Shown piece after piece: positions 22,730 to 33,256 of a DNA stretch of 64,000 nucleotides. Position 1 is the stretch's first letter; every line of letters starts with the position of its first letter. Origin of the DNA: Marisa cornuarietis (taxonomy: Eukaryota; Mollusca; Gastropoda; Architaenioglossa; Ampullariidae); NCBI GenBank assembly GCA_004794655.1, contig SMMW01000502.1, positions 630,501 to 694,500 of the forward strand, given 5' to 3'. Position numbers and translations under genes: made by a program. The notes under the pieces are model-generated. The model did not search any database, was not told the DNA's origin, and saw nothing but the letters and a program-made list of their open reading frames with translations.

Positions 22730-25400
22730 CAGTCATACACTCTGAGCTCATTACTACATACACCAACAGTTACAGACCACAGTTACAATACAGTCATACA
22801 CTCTGAGCTCATTAGTCTCTACATCAACAGTTACAGACCACAGTTACAATACAGTCATACACTCTGAGCCCATTAGTCTCTACACCAACAGGTACAGACC
22901 ACAGTTACAATACAGTGATACACTCTGAGCTCATTACTACATACACCAACAGTTACAGACCACAGTTACAATAGAGTGATACACTCTGAGCTCATTAGTC
23001 TTTACACCAACAGTTACAGACCACAGTTACAATACAGTCATACACTCTGAGCTCATTACTACATACACCAACAGTTACAGACCACAGTTACAATAGAGTG
23101 ATACACTCTGAGCTCATTAGTCTTTACACCAACAGTTACAGACCACAGTTACAATACAGTCATACACTCTGAGCCCATTAGTCTCTACACCAACAGTTAC
23201 AGACCACAGTTACAATACAGTCATGCACTCTGAGCTCATTAGTCTCTACACCAACAGTTACAGACCACAGTTACAATACAGTGATACACTCTGAGCTCAT
23301 TACTACATACACCAACAGTTACAGACCACAGTTACAATACACTCTGAGCCCATTACTACATACACCAACAGTTACAGACCACAGTTACAATACAGTGATA
23401 CACTCTGAGCTCATTAGTCTTTACACCAACAGTTACAGACCACAGTTACAATACAGTCATACACTCTGAGCCCATTAGTCTCTACACCAACAGTTACAGA
23501 CCACAGTTACAATACAGTCATGCACTCTGAGCTCATTAGTCTCTACACCAACAGTTACAGACCACAGTTACAATACAGTGATACACTCTGAGCTCATTAC
23601 TACATACACCAACAGGTACAGACCACAGTTACAATACAGTGATACACTCTGAGCTCATTACTCTCTACACCAACAGTTACAGACCACAGTTACAATACAG
23701 TGATACACTTTGAGTCCATTTGTCTCTACGCCAACAGTTACAGACCATAGTTACAATACACTCTGAGCCCATTACTACATACACCAACAGTTACAGACCA
23801 CAGTTACAATACAGTGATACACTCTGAGTCCATTTGTCTCTACGCCAACAGTTACAGACCACAGTTACAATACAGTGATACACTCTGAGTCCATTTGTCT
23901 CTACGCCAACAGTTACAGACCACAGTTACAATACACTCTGAGCCCATTACTACATACACCAACAGTTACAGACCATAGTTACAATACAGTGATACACTCT
24001 GAGCTCATTAGTCTCTACAACCAACAGTTACAGACCACAGTTACAATACACTCTGAGCCCATTAGTCTCGACACCAACAGTTACAGACCATAGTTACAAT
24101 ACACTCTGAGCTCATTAGTCTCCACACCAACAGTTACAGACCACAGTTACAATACAGTGATACACTCTGAGCCCATTAGTCTCTACACCAACAGTTACAG
24201 ACCACAGTTACAATACAGTGATACACTCTGAGCCCATTAGTCTCTACACCAACAGTTACAGACCACAGTTACAATACAGATATACACTCTGAGCTCATTA
24301 GTCTCTATACCAACAGTTACAGACCACAGTTACAATACAGTGATACACTCTGAGCTCATTACTACATACACCAACAGTTACAGACCACAGTTACAATACA
24401 CTCTGAGCCCATTACTAAATCCACCAACAGTTACAGACCATAGTTACAATACACTCTGAGCTCATTAGTCTCTACAACCAACAGTTACAGACCATAGTTA
24501 CAATACACTCTGAGCTCATTAGTCTCTACACCAACAGTTACAGACCATAGTTACAATACAGTGATACACTCTGAGCTCATTACTACATACACCAACAGTT
24601 ACAGACCACAGTTACAATACACTCTGAGCTCATTAGTCTCTACACCAATAGTTACAGACCATAGTTACAATACAGTGATACACTCTGAGCTCATTACTAC
24701 ATACACCAACAGTTACAGACCACAGTTACAATACACTCTGAGCCCATTAGTCTCTACACCAACAGTTACAGACCACAGTTACAATACAGTGATACACTCT
24801 GAGCTCATTAGTCTCTACACCAACAGTTACAGACCACAGTTACAATACACTCTGAGCCCATTAGTCTCTACACCAACAGTTACAGACCACAGTTACAATA
24901 CAGTGATACACTCTGAGCCCATTACTACATACACCAACAGTTACAGACCACAGTTACAATACAGTGATACACTCTGAGCTCATTAGTCTCTACGCCAACA
25001 GTTACAGACCACAGTTACAATACAGTCATGCACTCTGAGCTCATTAGTCTCTACACCAACAGTTACAGACCACAGTTACAATACAGTGATACACTCTGAG
25101 CCCATTACTACATACACCAACAGTTACAGACCACAGTTACAATAGAGTGATACACTCTGAGCTCATTAGTCTCTACATCAACAGTTACAGACCACAGTTA
25201 CAATACAGTGATACACTCTGAGCTCATTAGTCTCTACATCAACAGTTACAGACCACAGTTACAATACAGTCATACACTCTGAGCTCATTAGTCTCTACAT
25301 CAACAGTTACAGACCACAGTTACAATACAGTCATGCACTCTGAGCCCATTAGTCTCTACACCAACAGTTACAGACCACAGTTACAATACACTCTGAGCCC
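22730..25400. repeat. 61-bp minisatellite, 2.7 kb
   Basis: Roughly 45 copies of a 61-bp unit with ACAGTTACAGACCACAGTTA and ACACTCTGAGCTCATTA. Shorter copies lacking the GTGAT/GTCAT step are interspersed, and variant blocks repeat in order, which implies slippage plus unequal exchange. Intronic to the minus-strand gene. Confidence 0.96.
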
Positions 25401-25404
25401 ATTA

Positions 25405-25735
25405 CACAGCACACTGACAACTGCCTGTCAGAGTTTGACAGTGCATGGTACACAGAGCACACTGACAACTGCCTGTCAGAGTTTGACAGTTCACAGTACA
25501 CACAGCACACTGACAACTGTCTGTCAGAGTTTGACAGCGCACGGTACACACAGCACACTGACAACTGTCTGTCAGAGTTTGACAGTGCACGGTACACAGA
25601 GCACACTGACAACTGTCTGTCAGAGTTTGACAGTGCACGGTACACAGAGCACACTGACAACTGTCTGTCAGAGTTTAACAGTGCACAGTACACAGAGCAC
25701 ATTGACAACTGACTGTCAGAGTTTGACAGATGCTT
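25405..25735. repeat. 48-bp minisatellite, about 7 copies
   Basis: The unit contains AGCACACTGACAACTGTCTG and CAGAGTTTGACAGTGCAC. As 48 is divisible by 3 it is open on both strands; these frames are artefacts. It abuts the 61-bp array on the left and the hAT relic on the right. Confidence 0.94.
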
Positions 25736-26462
25736 TCATGACTTTGCTTGAGTGGAGCCACTTGCTTCATTCATGTTCTACACTTTTCGGGAAGATCCTG
25801 AGGTGGATTCACTTTCATCAAAACTACATGGCTGTTTGACCTGAACTCGTCTGGTGTGGAGAATGAACTTTTGACTCTACAAACTGACATCGAGCTGAAG
25901 TCCAGGGCTCATTGACAGTTCTGGAACTTACTAACAGAGGGGAAATAACCCAACATGAGGAAATGTGCCACCTCCCTGACTACATTATTCAGTTCCACCT
26001 ATTTGAGCAAATCAGCCTTTTCCCACATGGAGATGATTGTCTCAATACCTCTCTACCATGACTGGTGATCAGGTGGATGCAGACTTGAAGCTGACTATCA
26101 ACAGCTACTGTCGGACTAGGCTGCCTTGGCTGATGCCATTCAGTGCCAGTCATCAGAGTGAGGTGAGGGCAACCAGTGTACATAGTTGTATTGTGCAATG
26201 TGGGTTCATGCAGTTATGCAAGACACACCAACATGTATTGTAGATGAAATTCACATTCAATTAAAAAATACTTTAAAAATCCTAAAAGGGAAAAAAGGAA
26301 AAGGAAAGAAAGAATACACAATATCAAATTGTAATAATAATAACTTAAATAATGATAATATTGAAGAAATATATTTATGTTTTGCATCTTTATTGTAGGT
26401 AGATCATTTTGACTTTGTCATCTATAAGTAGCTCACAAGCTGAAAAGGTGTGGACACCCCTG
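25736..26462 (+). pseudogene. hAT-type transposase relic (ZBED/GTF2IRD2-like C-terminus) with 3' TIR
   Basis: From about 25838 the plus strand reads like the C-terminal part of hAT-derived GTF2IRD2/FAM200/ZBED proteins: FDLNSSGVENELLTLQTDIE, then after an in-frame TGA QFWNLLTEG, after a TAA PNMRKCATSL, then SAFSHMEMIVS and, in another frame, QYLSTMTGDQVDADLKL. That is the hAT dimerisation region, where Ser-Ala-Phe-Ser and the QxR/Q-hT motif are conserved. Two stops and at least one frameshift show that it is dead. The right end at 26462, read in reverse, is CAGGGGTGTCCACACC, a typical hAT terminal inverted repeat. The 5' half is missing or unrecognisable beside the 48-bp array. It lies in the first visible intron of the helicase gene. 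Confidence 0.75.
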
Positions 26463-26539
26463 GGTTAGGGGTAATGTTGTTTTGTTGTTGTTGTTTATTT
26501 ATTTGGAAAGTGCTTCCACCTTGCGGTGATTTCGCACTA

Positions 26540-26998
26540 TGGGGGGAAAGGGAGGCTAGTGAACGTGGTCTAGTGTATGAGGGTAGTGTACGTGGTCTAG
26601 TGTATGAGGCTAGGGAACGTGGGCTAGTGTATGAGGGTAGTGTACGTGGTCTAGTGTATGAGGCTAGTGAACGTGGTCTAGTGTATGAGGGTAGTGTACG
26701 TGGTCTAGTGTATGAGGCTAGGGAACGTGGGCTAGTGTATGAGGGTAGTGTACATGGTCTAGGGTATGAGGCTAGTGAACGTGGTCTAGTGTATGAGGGT
26801 AGTGTACGTGGGCTAGTGTATGAGGCTTGGGAACGTGGGCTAGTGTATGAGGCTAGTGAACGTGGTCTAGTGTATGAGGGTAGTGTACGTGGTCTAGTGT
26901 ATGAGGCTAGGGAACGTGGGCTAGTGTATGAGGGTAGTGTACGTGGGCTAGTGTATGAGGCTAGTGTATGTGGGTTAGTGTATGTGGCAAGTGTATGA
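26540..26998. repeat. 27-bp minisatellite, about 17 copies
   Basis: Units contain ACGTGG(T/G)CTAGTGTATGAGG with alternating GCTAGTGA and GGTAGTGT steps, forming 54-bp pairs. As 27 is divisible by 3, one plus-strand frame stays open with a nine-residue repeat; I treat it as non-coding. Confidence 0.95.
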
Positions 26999-26999
26999 G

Positions 27000-27454
27000 G
27001 CTAGTATATATACAATTGATATATCTGAGTACTCTATAGATGCTAGTCAGGTCATATCTATATATATATATATGTCATATATCTGAGTATTCTGTATATT
27101 ACTAGTCAGGTCATATCTATATATATATATATGAGTAATATATCTGAGTACTCTGTAGATTACTAGTCAGGTCATATATATATATATATGAGTCATATAT
27201 CTGAGTACTCTATAGATTACTAGTCAGGTCATATCTAAATATATATATGAGTCATATATCTGAGTACTCTATAGATTACTAGTCAGGTCATATATGTATA
27301 TAGATATATATGAGTCATATATCTGAGTACTCTATAGATTATTAGTCAGGTCATATCTATATATATATATATGAGTCATATATCTGAGTACTCTATAGAT
27401 TACTAGTCAGGTCATATCTATATATATATATATATGAGTCATATATCTGAGTAC
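27000..27454. repeat. TA-containing satellite, left part (split by a LINE)
   Basis: About seven units of 56 to 62 bp with CTGAGTACTCTATAGATTAC, TAGTCAGGTCATAT and a variable TA run. The same satellite resumes at 29139 after the LINE insertion. Confidence 0.95.
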
Positions 27455-29138
27455 AAACAGGTCAGAAACCTATAGAATTAATAATAAAAGAAAGGACAGC
27501 TAGCTACTACTGCAAAATTCAATGTCTCCCACCTGACCATCCAGTCCGACAGATTCATGTTCAACCCCACAGACACAGAACAGGCCGCCCCACCCCACAG
27601 CCCACACTACAACAACACATACAACAGTTAGAAAATACAAAGGGAGCAGAAATTAACATAACACCTCCTTACCCACCAGACAACATACAAACACCACCCT
27701 GGACACTTCCACACCCACAGATAGACCTTGACCTCACCAAATACAACAAAGAACAACACCAAGCCCAAATCACTGCAGAAACAAAGCTCAAGCTAAACAC
27801 CACATACAAAGAACACGTGCAGATTTATACTGACGGATCTCATGACCCAGAGACAAACACAACCGGATTAGAAGTATACCAACCCGGTAACATCACCATC
27901 TCCAGCAGACTCCCAAAACACACTTCAATTTTTACAGCTGAGCTGACGGCCATACTGACAGCTCTCCATATACTTCATCTCGGAATGAAGGACACAACGC
28001 AACAACAATATGTAGTAATTTCAGATTCACTGTCAGCACTTCAGGCTTTAAAAAACAATTCCTCAAACAGAATAGATATAGTATACAAGATACTGTCCAT
28101 CATAAAGAAAATCAACCAGAAACAGGGAGACATTAAGTTCTTTTGGGTTCCTTCCCACGTAGGAATAAAAGGAAATGAAGAGGCAGATAAACTAGCTAAA
28201 CTGGCAGTAAAACAAGAAATTAACCCTAAAGTCACCACCCTAAACATCTCTATTTCACCAGCAGAGAGAAAAATAGCTATAAAACCAGCAATAAAAATAA
28301 GGTGGCAAGAAAAATACAAAAATGAAGGTATAGGTACTAGGAGACTGATAGACGACCAGCCTAGTCTCACCTTGATGTACCTAACGTCAATCAGGTCGGA
28401 CCAAACTAAAATAACCAGAATGAGGCTTAGTGGAGAATATTATAAAATGTATAAAGACCCACCTTCATGTGCCTGTGGGGACAGACTTAGCACCCCGCAT
28501 GTTCTGTTGGAATGCAATGAAAATAAACCAGAGAGAGAAGAACTAAAACATTTCCTAGATAAGTATAGACTGAGGCTAAACCTCAGAAACTGCCTCAACC
28601 CACCTAAAGAACTATGGAACAGTATACTGTCACTAGTAGTAGTTATAGCAACAAGCCACCCAAACTCTAGTCTAATATAAAATAAGAATAGGGGTAAACA
28701 GGATAACATAGCTATCCACACTGGAAAAATAAAATTTTAAAAAATAAAAAAAAATGAGGAAGAGCAATACATGGAACCAAACAAAGAAACACAATACACC
28801 ACCACGGTACACGTGGCAGGACCCCTAAACACTGGCAACAAACGGCACCAGCACCAGCAGCAGCAGGAGGAAAGAGGGCAGCAGCACTGTAACGACCCAT
28901 GCAAACTTGGCAGATCAACAATAGATAAAGAGGGCACAAATACAATACACCACCCATACAGACTTGGAAAACCTAAACACCAACAAAAATAGAGGCCACG
29001 TACAAAAGTGAAACCACGCATCAGGCACCACAAAACAGCAACCCTTTCCCCACACTCCCCAAAGACCCCATCCCCCACAAAGCGAAATCACCGAGAGGTG
29101 GAAGCACTTTCCCTTTCAAAGTCAACAACAACAACAAC
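27455..29138 (+). mobile_element. 5'-truncated I/Nimb-like LINE inserted in the satellite
   Basis: A 1684-bp insert interrupts the satellite. The 12-mer ATATCTGAGTAC ends the left flank (27443-27454) and starts the right flank (29139-29150), so it is the likely target-site duplication. The insert carries only the end of the polyprotein ORF (linker, RNase H, C-terminal Cys/His motif), a 3' UTR of about 450 bp and a (CAA)n tail at about 29122-29138. RNase H downstream of a missing reverse transcriptase and a short-repeat tail fit the I/Nimb group of LINEs. It lies in an intron of the minus-strand gene, in antisense orientation. Confidence 0.85.
27628..28680 (+). CDS. LINE ORF2 C-terminal part: RNase H domain, truncated
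   Basis: The frame is open through the linker (GAEINITPPYPPDNIQ) into an RNase H type I domain that starts at about 27820. The catalytic set is complete to the eye: YTDGS (Asp), FTAELTAI (Glu), ISDSLSALQ (Asp) and a HVGIKGNEEADKLAK segment (His and Asp). This enzyme would remove RNA from the RNA-DNA hybrid during retrotransposition. Near the C-terminus CACGDRLSTPHVLLEC is a CCHC-type knuckle found at this position in related LINEs. The frame ends at TAA 28678-28680. With the endonuclease and reverse transcriptase missing, the copy cannot move on its own, yet the frame is unbroken, so the insertion is fairly young. Confidence 0.85.
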   Translation, partial: LENTKGAEINITPPYPPDNIQTPPWTLPHPQIDLDLTKYNKEQHQAQITAETKLKLNTTYKEHVQIYTDGSHDPETNTTGLEVYQPGNITISSRLPKHTSIFTAELTAILTALHILHLGMKDTTQQQYVVISDSLSALQALKNNSSNRIDIVYKILSIIKKINQKQGDIKFFWVPSHVGIKGNEEADKLAKLAVKQEINPKVTTLNISISPAERKIAIKPAIKIRWQEKYKNEGIGTRRLIDDQPSLTLMYLTSIRSDQTKITRMRLSGEYYKMYKDPPSCACGDRLSTPHVLLECNENKPEREELKHFLDKYRLRLNLRNCLNPPKELWNSILSLVVVIATSHPNSSLI

Positions 29139-30600
29139 ATATCTGAGTACTCTATAGATTACTAGTCAGGTTATATATATATATATGAGTCATATATCTG
29201 AGTACTCTATAGATTACTAGTCAGGTTATATATATATATATGAGTCACATATCTGAGTACTCTATAGATTACTAGTCAGGTTATATATATATATATATAT
29301 ATGAGTCATATATCTGAGTACTCTATAGATTACTAGTCAGGTTATATATATATATATATATGAGTCACATATCTGAGTACTCTATAGATTACTAGTCAGG
29401 TTATATATATATATGAGTCACATATCTGAGTACTCTATAGATTACTAGTCAGGTTATATATATATATATGAGTCACATATCTGAGTACTCTATAGATTAC
29501 TAGTCAGGTTATATATATATATATGAGTCATATATCTGAGTACTCTATAGATTACTAGTCAGGTTATATATATATATATATATGAGTCACATATCTGAGT
29601 ACTCTATAGATTACTAGTCAGGTTATATATATATATATGAGTCACATATCTGAGTACTCTATAGATTACTAGTCAGGTTATATATATATATATGAGTCAC
29701 ATATCTGAGTACTCTATAGATTACTAGTCAGGTCAAATATATATATATATATGAGTCATATATCTGAGTACTCTATAGATTACTAGTCAGGTTATATATA
29801 TATATATGAGTCACATATCTGAGTACTCTATAGATTACTAGTCAGGTTATATATATATATATATATATGAGTCATATATCTGAGTACTCTATAGATTACT
29901 AGTCAGGTTATATATATATATATATATGAGTCACATATCTGAGTACTCTATAGATTACTAGTCAGGTTATATATATATATATGAGTCACATATCTGAGTA
30001 CTCTATAGATTACTAGTCAGGTTATATATATATATATGAGTCACATATCTGAGTACTCTATAGATTACTAGTCAGGTCAAATATATATATATATATATGA
30101 GTCATATATCTGAGTACTCTATAGATTACTAGTCAGGTTATATATATATATATATATGAGTCACATATCTGAGTACTCTATAGATTACTAGTCAGGTCAA
30201 ATATATATATATATATATGAGTCATATATCTGAGTACTCTATAGATTACTAGTCAGGTTATATATATATATATGAGTCACATATCTGAGTACTCTATAGA
30301 TTACTAGTCAGGTTATATATATATATATGAGTCACATATCTGAGTACTCTATAGATTACTAGTCAGGTTATATATATATATATGAGTCACATATCTGAGT
30401 ACTCTATAGATTACTAGTCAGGTTATATATATATATATATGAGTCACATATCTGAGTACTCTATAGATTACTAGTCAGGTCAAATATATATATATATATA
30501 TATATGTCATATATCTGAGTACTCTATAGATTACTAGTCAGGTTATATATATATATGAGTCACATATCTGAGTACTCTATAGATTACTAGTCAGGACATA
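29139..30600. repeat. TA-containing satellite, right part
   Basis: About 25 units of the satellite seen at 27000-27454, here mostly with TAGTCAGGTTATATATA and GAGTCACATATCTGAG. Units are almost identical apart from TA-run length. The array stops about 50 bp from the exon at 30653, passing through two increasingly diverged partial units. Confidence 0.96.
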
Positions 30601-30652
30601 CATGAGACTATAGACTACTGTACAGTCTGCTAGTCAGGACACTCAAGACTAC

Positions 30653-31354
30653 CTGAGTCAGGTCGGCGTCACCTGCGAGGGCTTGCTGTACCTGGCTGGC
30701 CGTCAGGTTAGGGAGGGCGATGGTCTTAGTGATGCGCAGACCGGGAGCGATGTCAGAAACCAGGTGAGACAACATGGCCTCCGCCTTGTTGAGCTGTGAA
30801 TGCGCCTGCTGCAGTTTCTTCCTGATATGGTTGGCTTCATCTTGCGCTGATGCACCGCACGTGCTGTCCCCGACAGCTTTGACCTCGCAGACGACAAATC
30901 CGTAGTGTCGGTGGATGAGGAGCACATCAAAGTCCCCACGCTGCCATTTGCGAGGTAGAGCCTTAGGAAGGTTGGCCGGGAGGGGCAGCTGGGCGGCGGC
31001 GGCGGCGTAGGACGATTCCCCCAGGTACTGACCGAACTGAAGCTGAGTCAACCCCATCATCACCTCCGCCCTCTCGCTGCACAACTTCTGCAGACTAAAC
31101 AGCACTCGCTGCATGGCCTCGTCATCCCTCACGTCGCTCCTCTGCACTGGCTTCGGTTGGTCAGCACCTGATGTCATCGCCCGACTGGTCGCAGGGTGAA
31201 GGACGAGAACCTCGTGACCGGCTGCTGCTTGGCGGGTCAAGGGCACGCGTCGGATGAAGACGGGTGGGAGGAAATAGGCACGTGACATGAGCTGAGGGAA
31301 GGCGTTCTCAACCCATTGTAGCCACAAGGACTGAGCCCGAGCCAGGGGATCTTC
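30653..31354 (-). CDS. Nuclease-helicase gene, PD-(D/E)XK/NERD-like nuclease exon
   Basis: The exon is open for 234 codons and leaves in phase 0 at a good donor (ACTCAG/GTAGTC). Its core is WQRGDFDVLLIHRHYGFVV (about 137-155) followed by CEVKAVGD (156-163). The D141/D143 and E157-x-K159 pattern fits the restriction-endonuclease fold as in NERD domains (nuclease-related), which would cut DNA or RNA using a metal ion. The rest includes EDPLARAQSLWLQWVENAFP at the start and a long helix-rich segment after the nuclease motif. The 5' boundary is uncertain: acceptor-like TTACTCAG at 31355 gives phase 0, but upstream is disturbed by a TA insertion and a partial duplication. Further N-terminal exons are probably missing. 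Confidence 0.78.
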
Positions 31355-31367
31355 CTGAGTAAGATCA

Positions 31368-31510
31368 TTGATACCATCATGACAAACATATATAATTATA
31401 TATTATATAAATATATATATATAAGGGAAGGTGAGCCCATTGTAGCCACAGGGACTGAGCCTGAGCCTGAGCGAGGGGATCTTCCTGAGTAAGATCACTG
31501 ATACCATTAA
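31368..31510. repeat. TA-rich tract followed by a partial duplicate of the nuclease exon's 5' end
   Basis: A TA-rich run (31385-31425) is followed by about 70 bp (31435-31508) that repeats 31312-31375 with a few changes. On the minus strand both copies read NDLTQEDPLA or SDLTQEDPLA and then QSLWLQW. The outer copy runs into a stop through the TA tract, so it is not simply an extra exon. Confidence 0.8.
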
Positions 31511-31688
31511 AACGTTCCAAGGAGAAGTGATTATTTTTCTTTCTTCTTCCTTTCTTTCTTCCCACATTCTCTGACTACCATTAACAGTCGTGCTTACTTC
31601 ACATGAAGTCTGACAAACTGATCGTAGCTCTGCTACTTCAAAATAGCCATTTATAGCTTTAGTAGAACAATCCACACAAATGACACAC

Positions 31689-31805
31689 AATCACACACAC
31701 ACGAGTGAACACGTAAAGACACGCATGACCGCCCCCCCCACACACACACACACACATACACATACATACGTACGTGCGCGTGCACACACACACACACACA
31801 CACAT
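31689..31805. repeat. CA-rich microsatellite
   Basis: CA runs interrupted by CCCCCCCC and TACGTACGTGCGCGTG. The alternating GC/CA core is a plausible Z-DNA former. Confidence 0.9.
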
Positions 31806-32039
31806 TTGTAGTCACTATAAGCAGCTCTAGTCAAGGGCTGTCGCTCCCACCTGCTGTGAAAGAGGAGAGCTGCCGGACATGGTCACCACAGGATGGTGAA
31901 GATGGTAACTTGGTGTCAGGCAGGAACTACATCTCTGTCTCACAAAGAAGAGAGGAAGAGAATGATAACGATAATTACAACGGTGATGTCAGCTCTTAGT
32001 CTCGAGGCCGATGAAACGAGCAAATTAAAGCAAGTCCTG

Positions 32040-32335
32040 ACTTGTCCACATCTCGCCCTCACTTGTTCACATCTCGCCCTAGTTTGCCATCTCGCCCTCA
32101 CTTATCGATATCTCGCCCTAATTTGCTATCTCGCCCTAGCTTGCCATCTCGCCCTATCTTGCCATCTCGCCCATCTCGCCCTATCTTGCCATCTCGCCCT
32201 AGCTTGCCATCTCGCCCTCACTTGTCGACATCTCGCCCTAACTTGCTATCTCGCCCTGACTTGTCGACATATCGCCCTCACTTGTTCACATCTCGCCCTA
32301 GCTTGCCATCTCGCCCTGACTTCCATCTCGCCCTC
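32040..32335. repeat. Short minisatellite, CATCTCGCCCT core
   Basis: About 20 copies of CATCTCGCCCTCACTTG and variants, 15 to 18 bp long. Overlapping open frames are artefacts. Confidence 0.92.
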
Positions 32336-33255
32336 ACCCGGGATGACGTGTACTAAACTTTTAGGGTCACACAATGAAGAATGGCAGAAATTAAAATAGA
32401 AAGAATTGTTTTTTATGCGTTACCGCCTCACTGTACTGTGCTTAGAACCGTGAGCTTAATAAAGTTACAGTCTGTCTCAAGTATTATTACCTAAGACTGC
32501 CACTTATCAATCAACACGGATACCCTGGGCGCACTTCACTGTTTTCTTGTCACAACTACTACAAAACACTAAATACGTGTATCCCATTTTCTCACTTCCC
32601 TATCTTGATACCACCTGACTATCTCACTTCCAGGCAATACCTTCAACTCAGGCATTAATTTTGTCCGTCTTCCTAGCGGCTCATGTTGTCAGATTCCGGT
32701 GATATGTTTGTCTGTGTGTTGACAATGTGTTGACTAAACACGAACATGTTGCTGTCACCTCAGGGCGAGCTGGTCTGCTTCAGTGTTTGTGGAGCTCGCT
32801 TTCTCTCGTCTGTCACAACGGGACTGATATCATATTCCGCGTGTAAAACTGCCTGATATCACACTGTGCGTGGAAAGCTGCCTGACAGTCAGTAATTTAC
32901 CTGCTTACAGTCAGAGTACAGGTAACTTAGCGCCCTCTTGTACAAAGTGCAGGTCACCTTGCTCAAGGTGTTGTGGGTAGATGTGTATCCATCTATACAC
33001 ATCTACCTCACCGGGCTTTCCCGATTGTTTAATGTGTCAGAGGAGCGAGGTTAGACTGTGTGAGTATAGGGTTTACACGACAGAAAATAAGTCGCACAGA
33101 AGGAAGAGAGAGAGAGGGGGGGAGAGAGAGAAACAGGAAATACTGTGTGTTCCTGTAGTAAACACTTACACATTAAACAGCTTCAGCTAAATGTACAAAC
33201 TCTTTGATCACTACCCTCGTGTTCAGAAGTAGACTTAATGTCTTCAGTTTGACTA
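32336..33255. other. Unique DNA, no gene recognised
   Basis: About 0.9 kb. A short palindrome-like segment (GTGTATCCATCTATACACAT) is at about 32980, and a GAGAGAGGGGGG purine tract at 33107. No splice-bounded open frame could be joined to either gene. Confidence 0.45.
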
Positions 33256-33256
33256 A

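Noticed and set aside
26450..26998. A 182-codon frame of nine-residue repeats
   Set aside because: It starts in the hAT terminal repeat and continues in a 27-bp satellite; frame openness follows from unit length.
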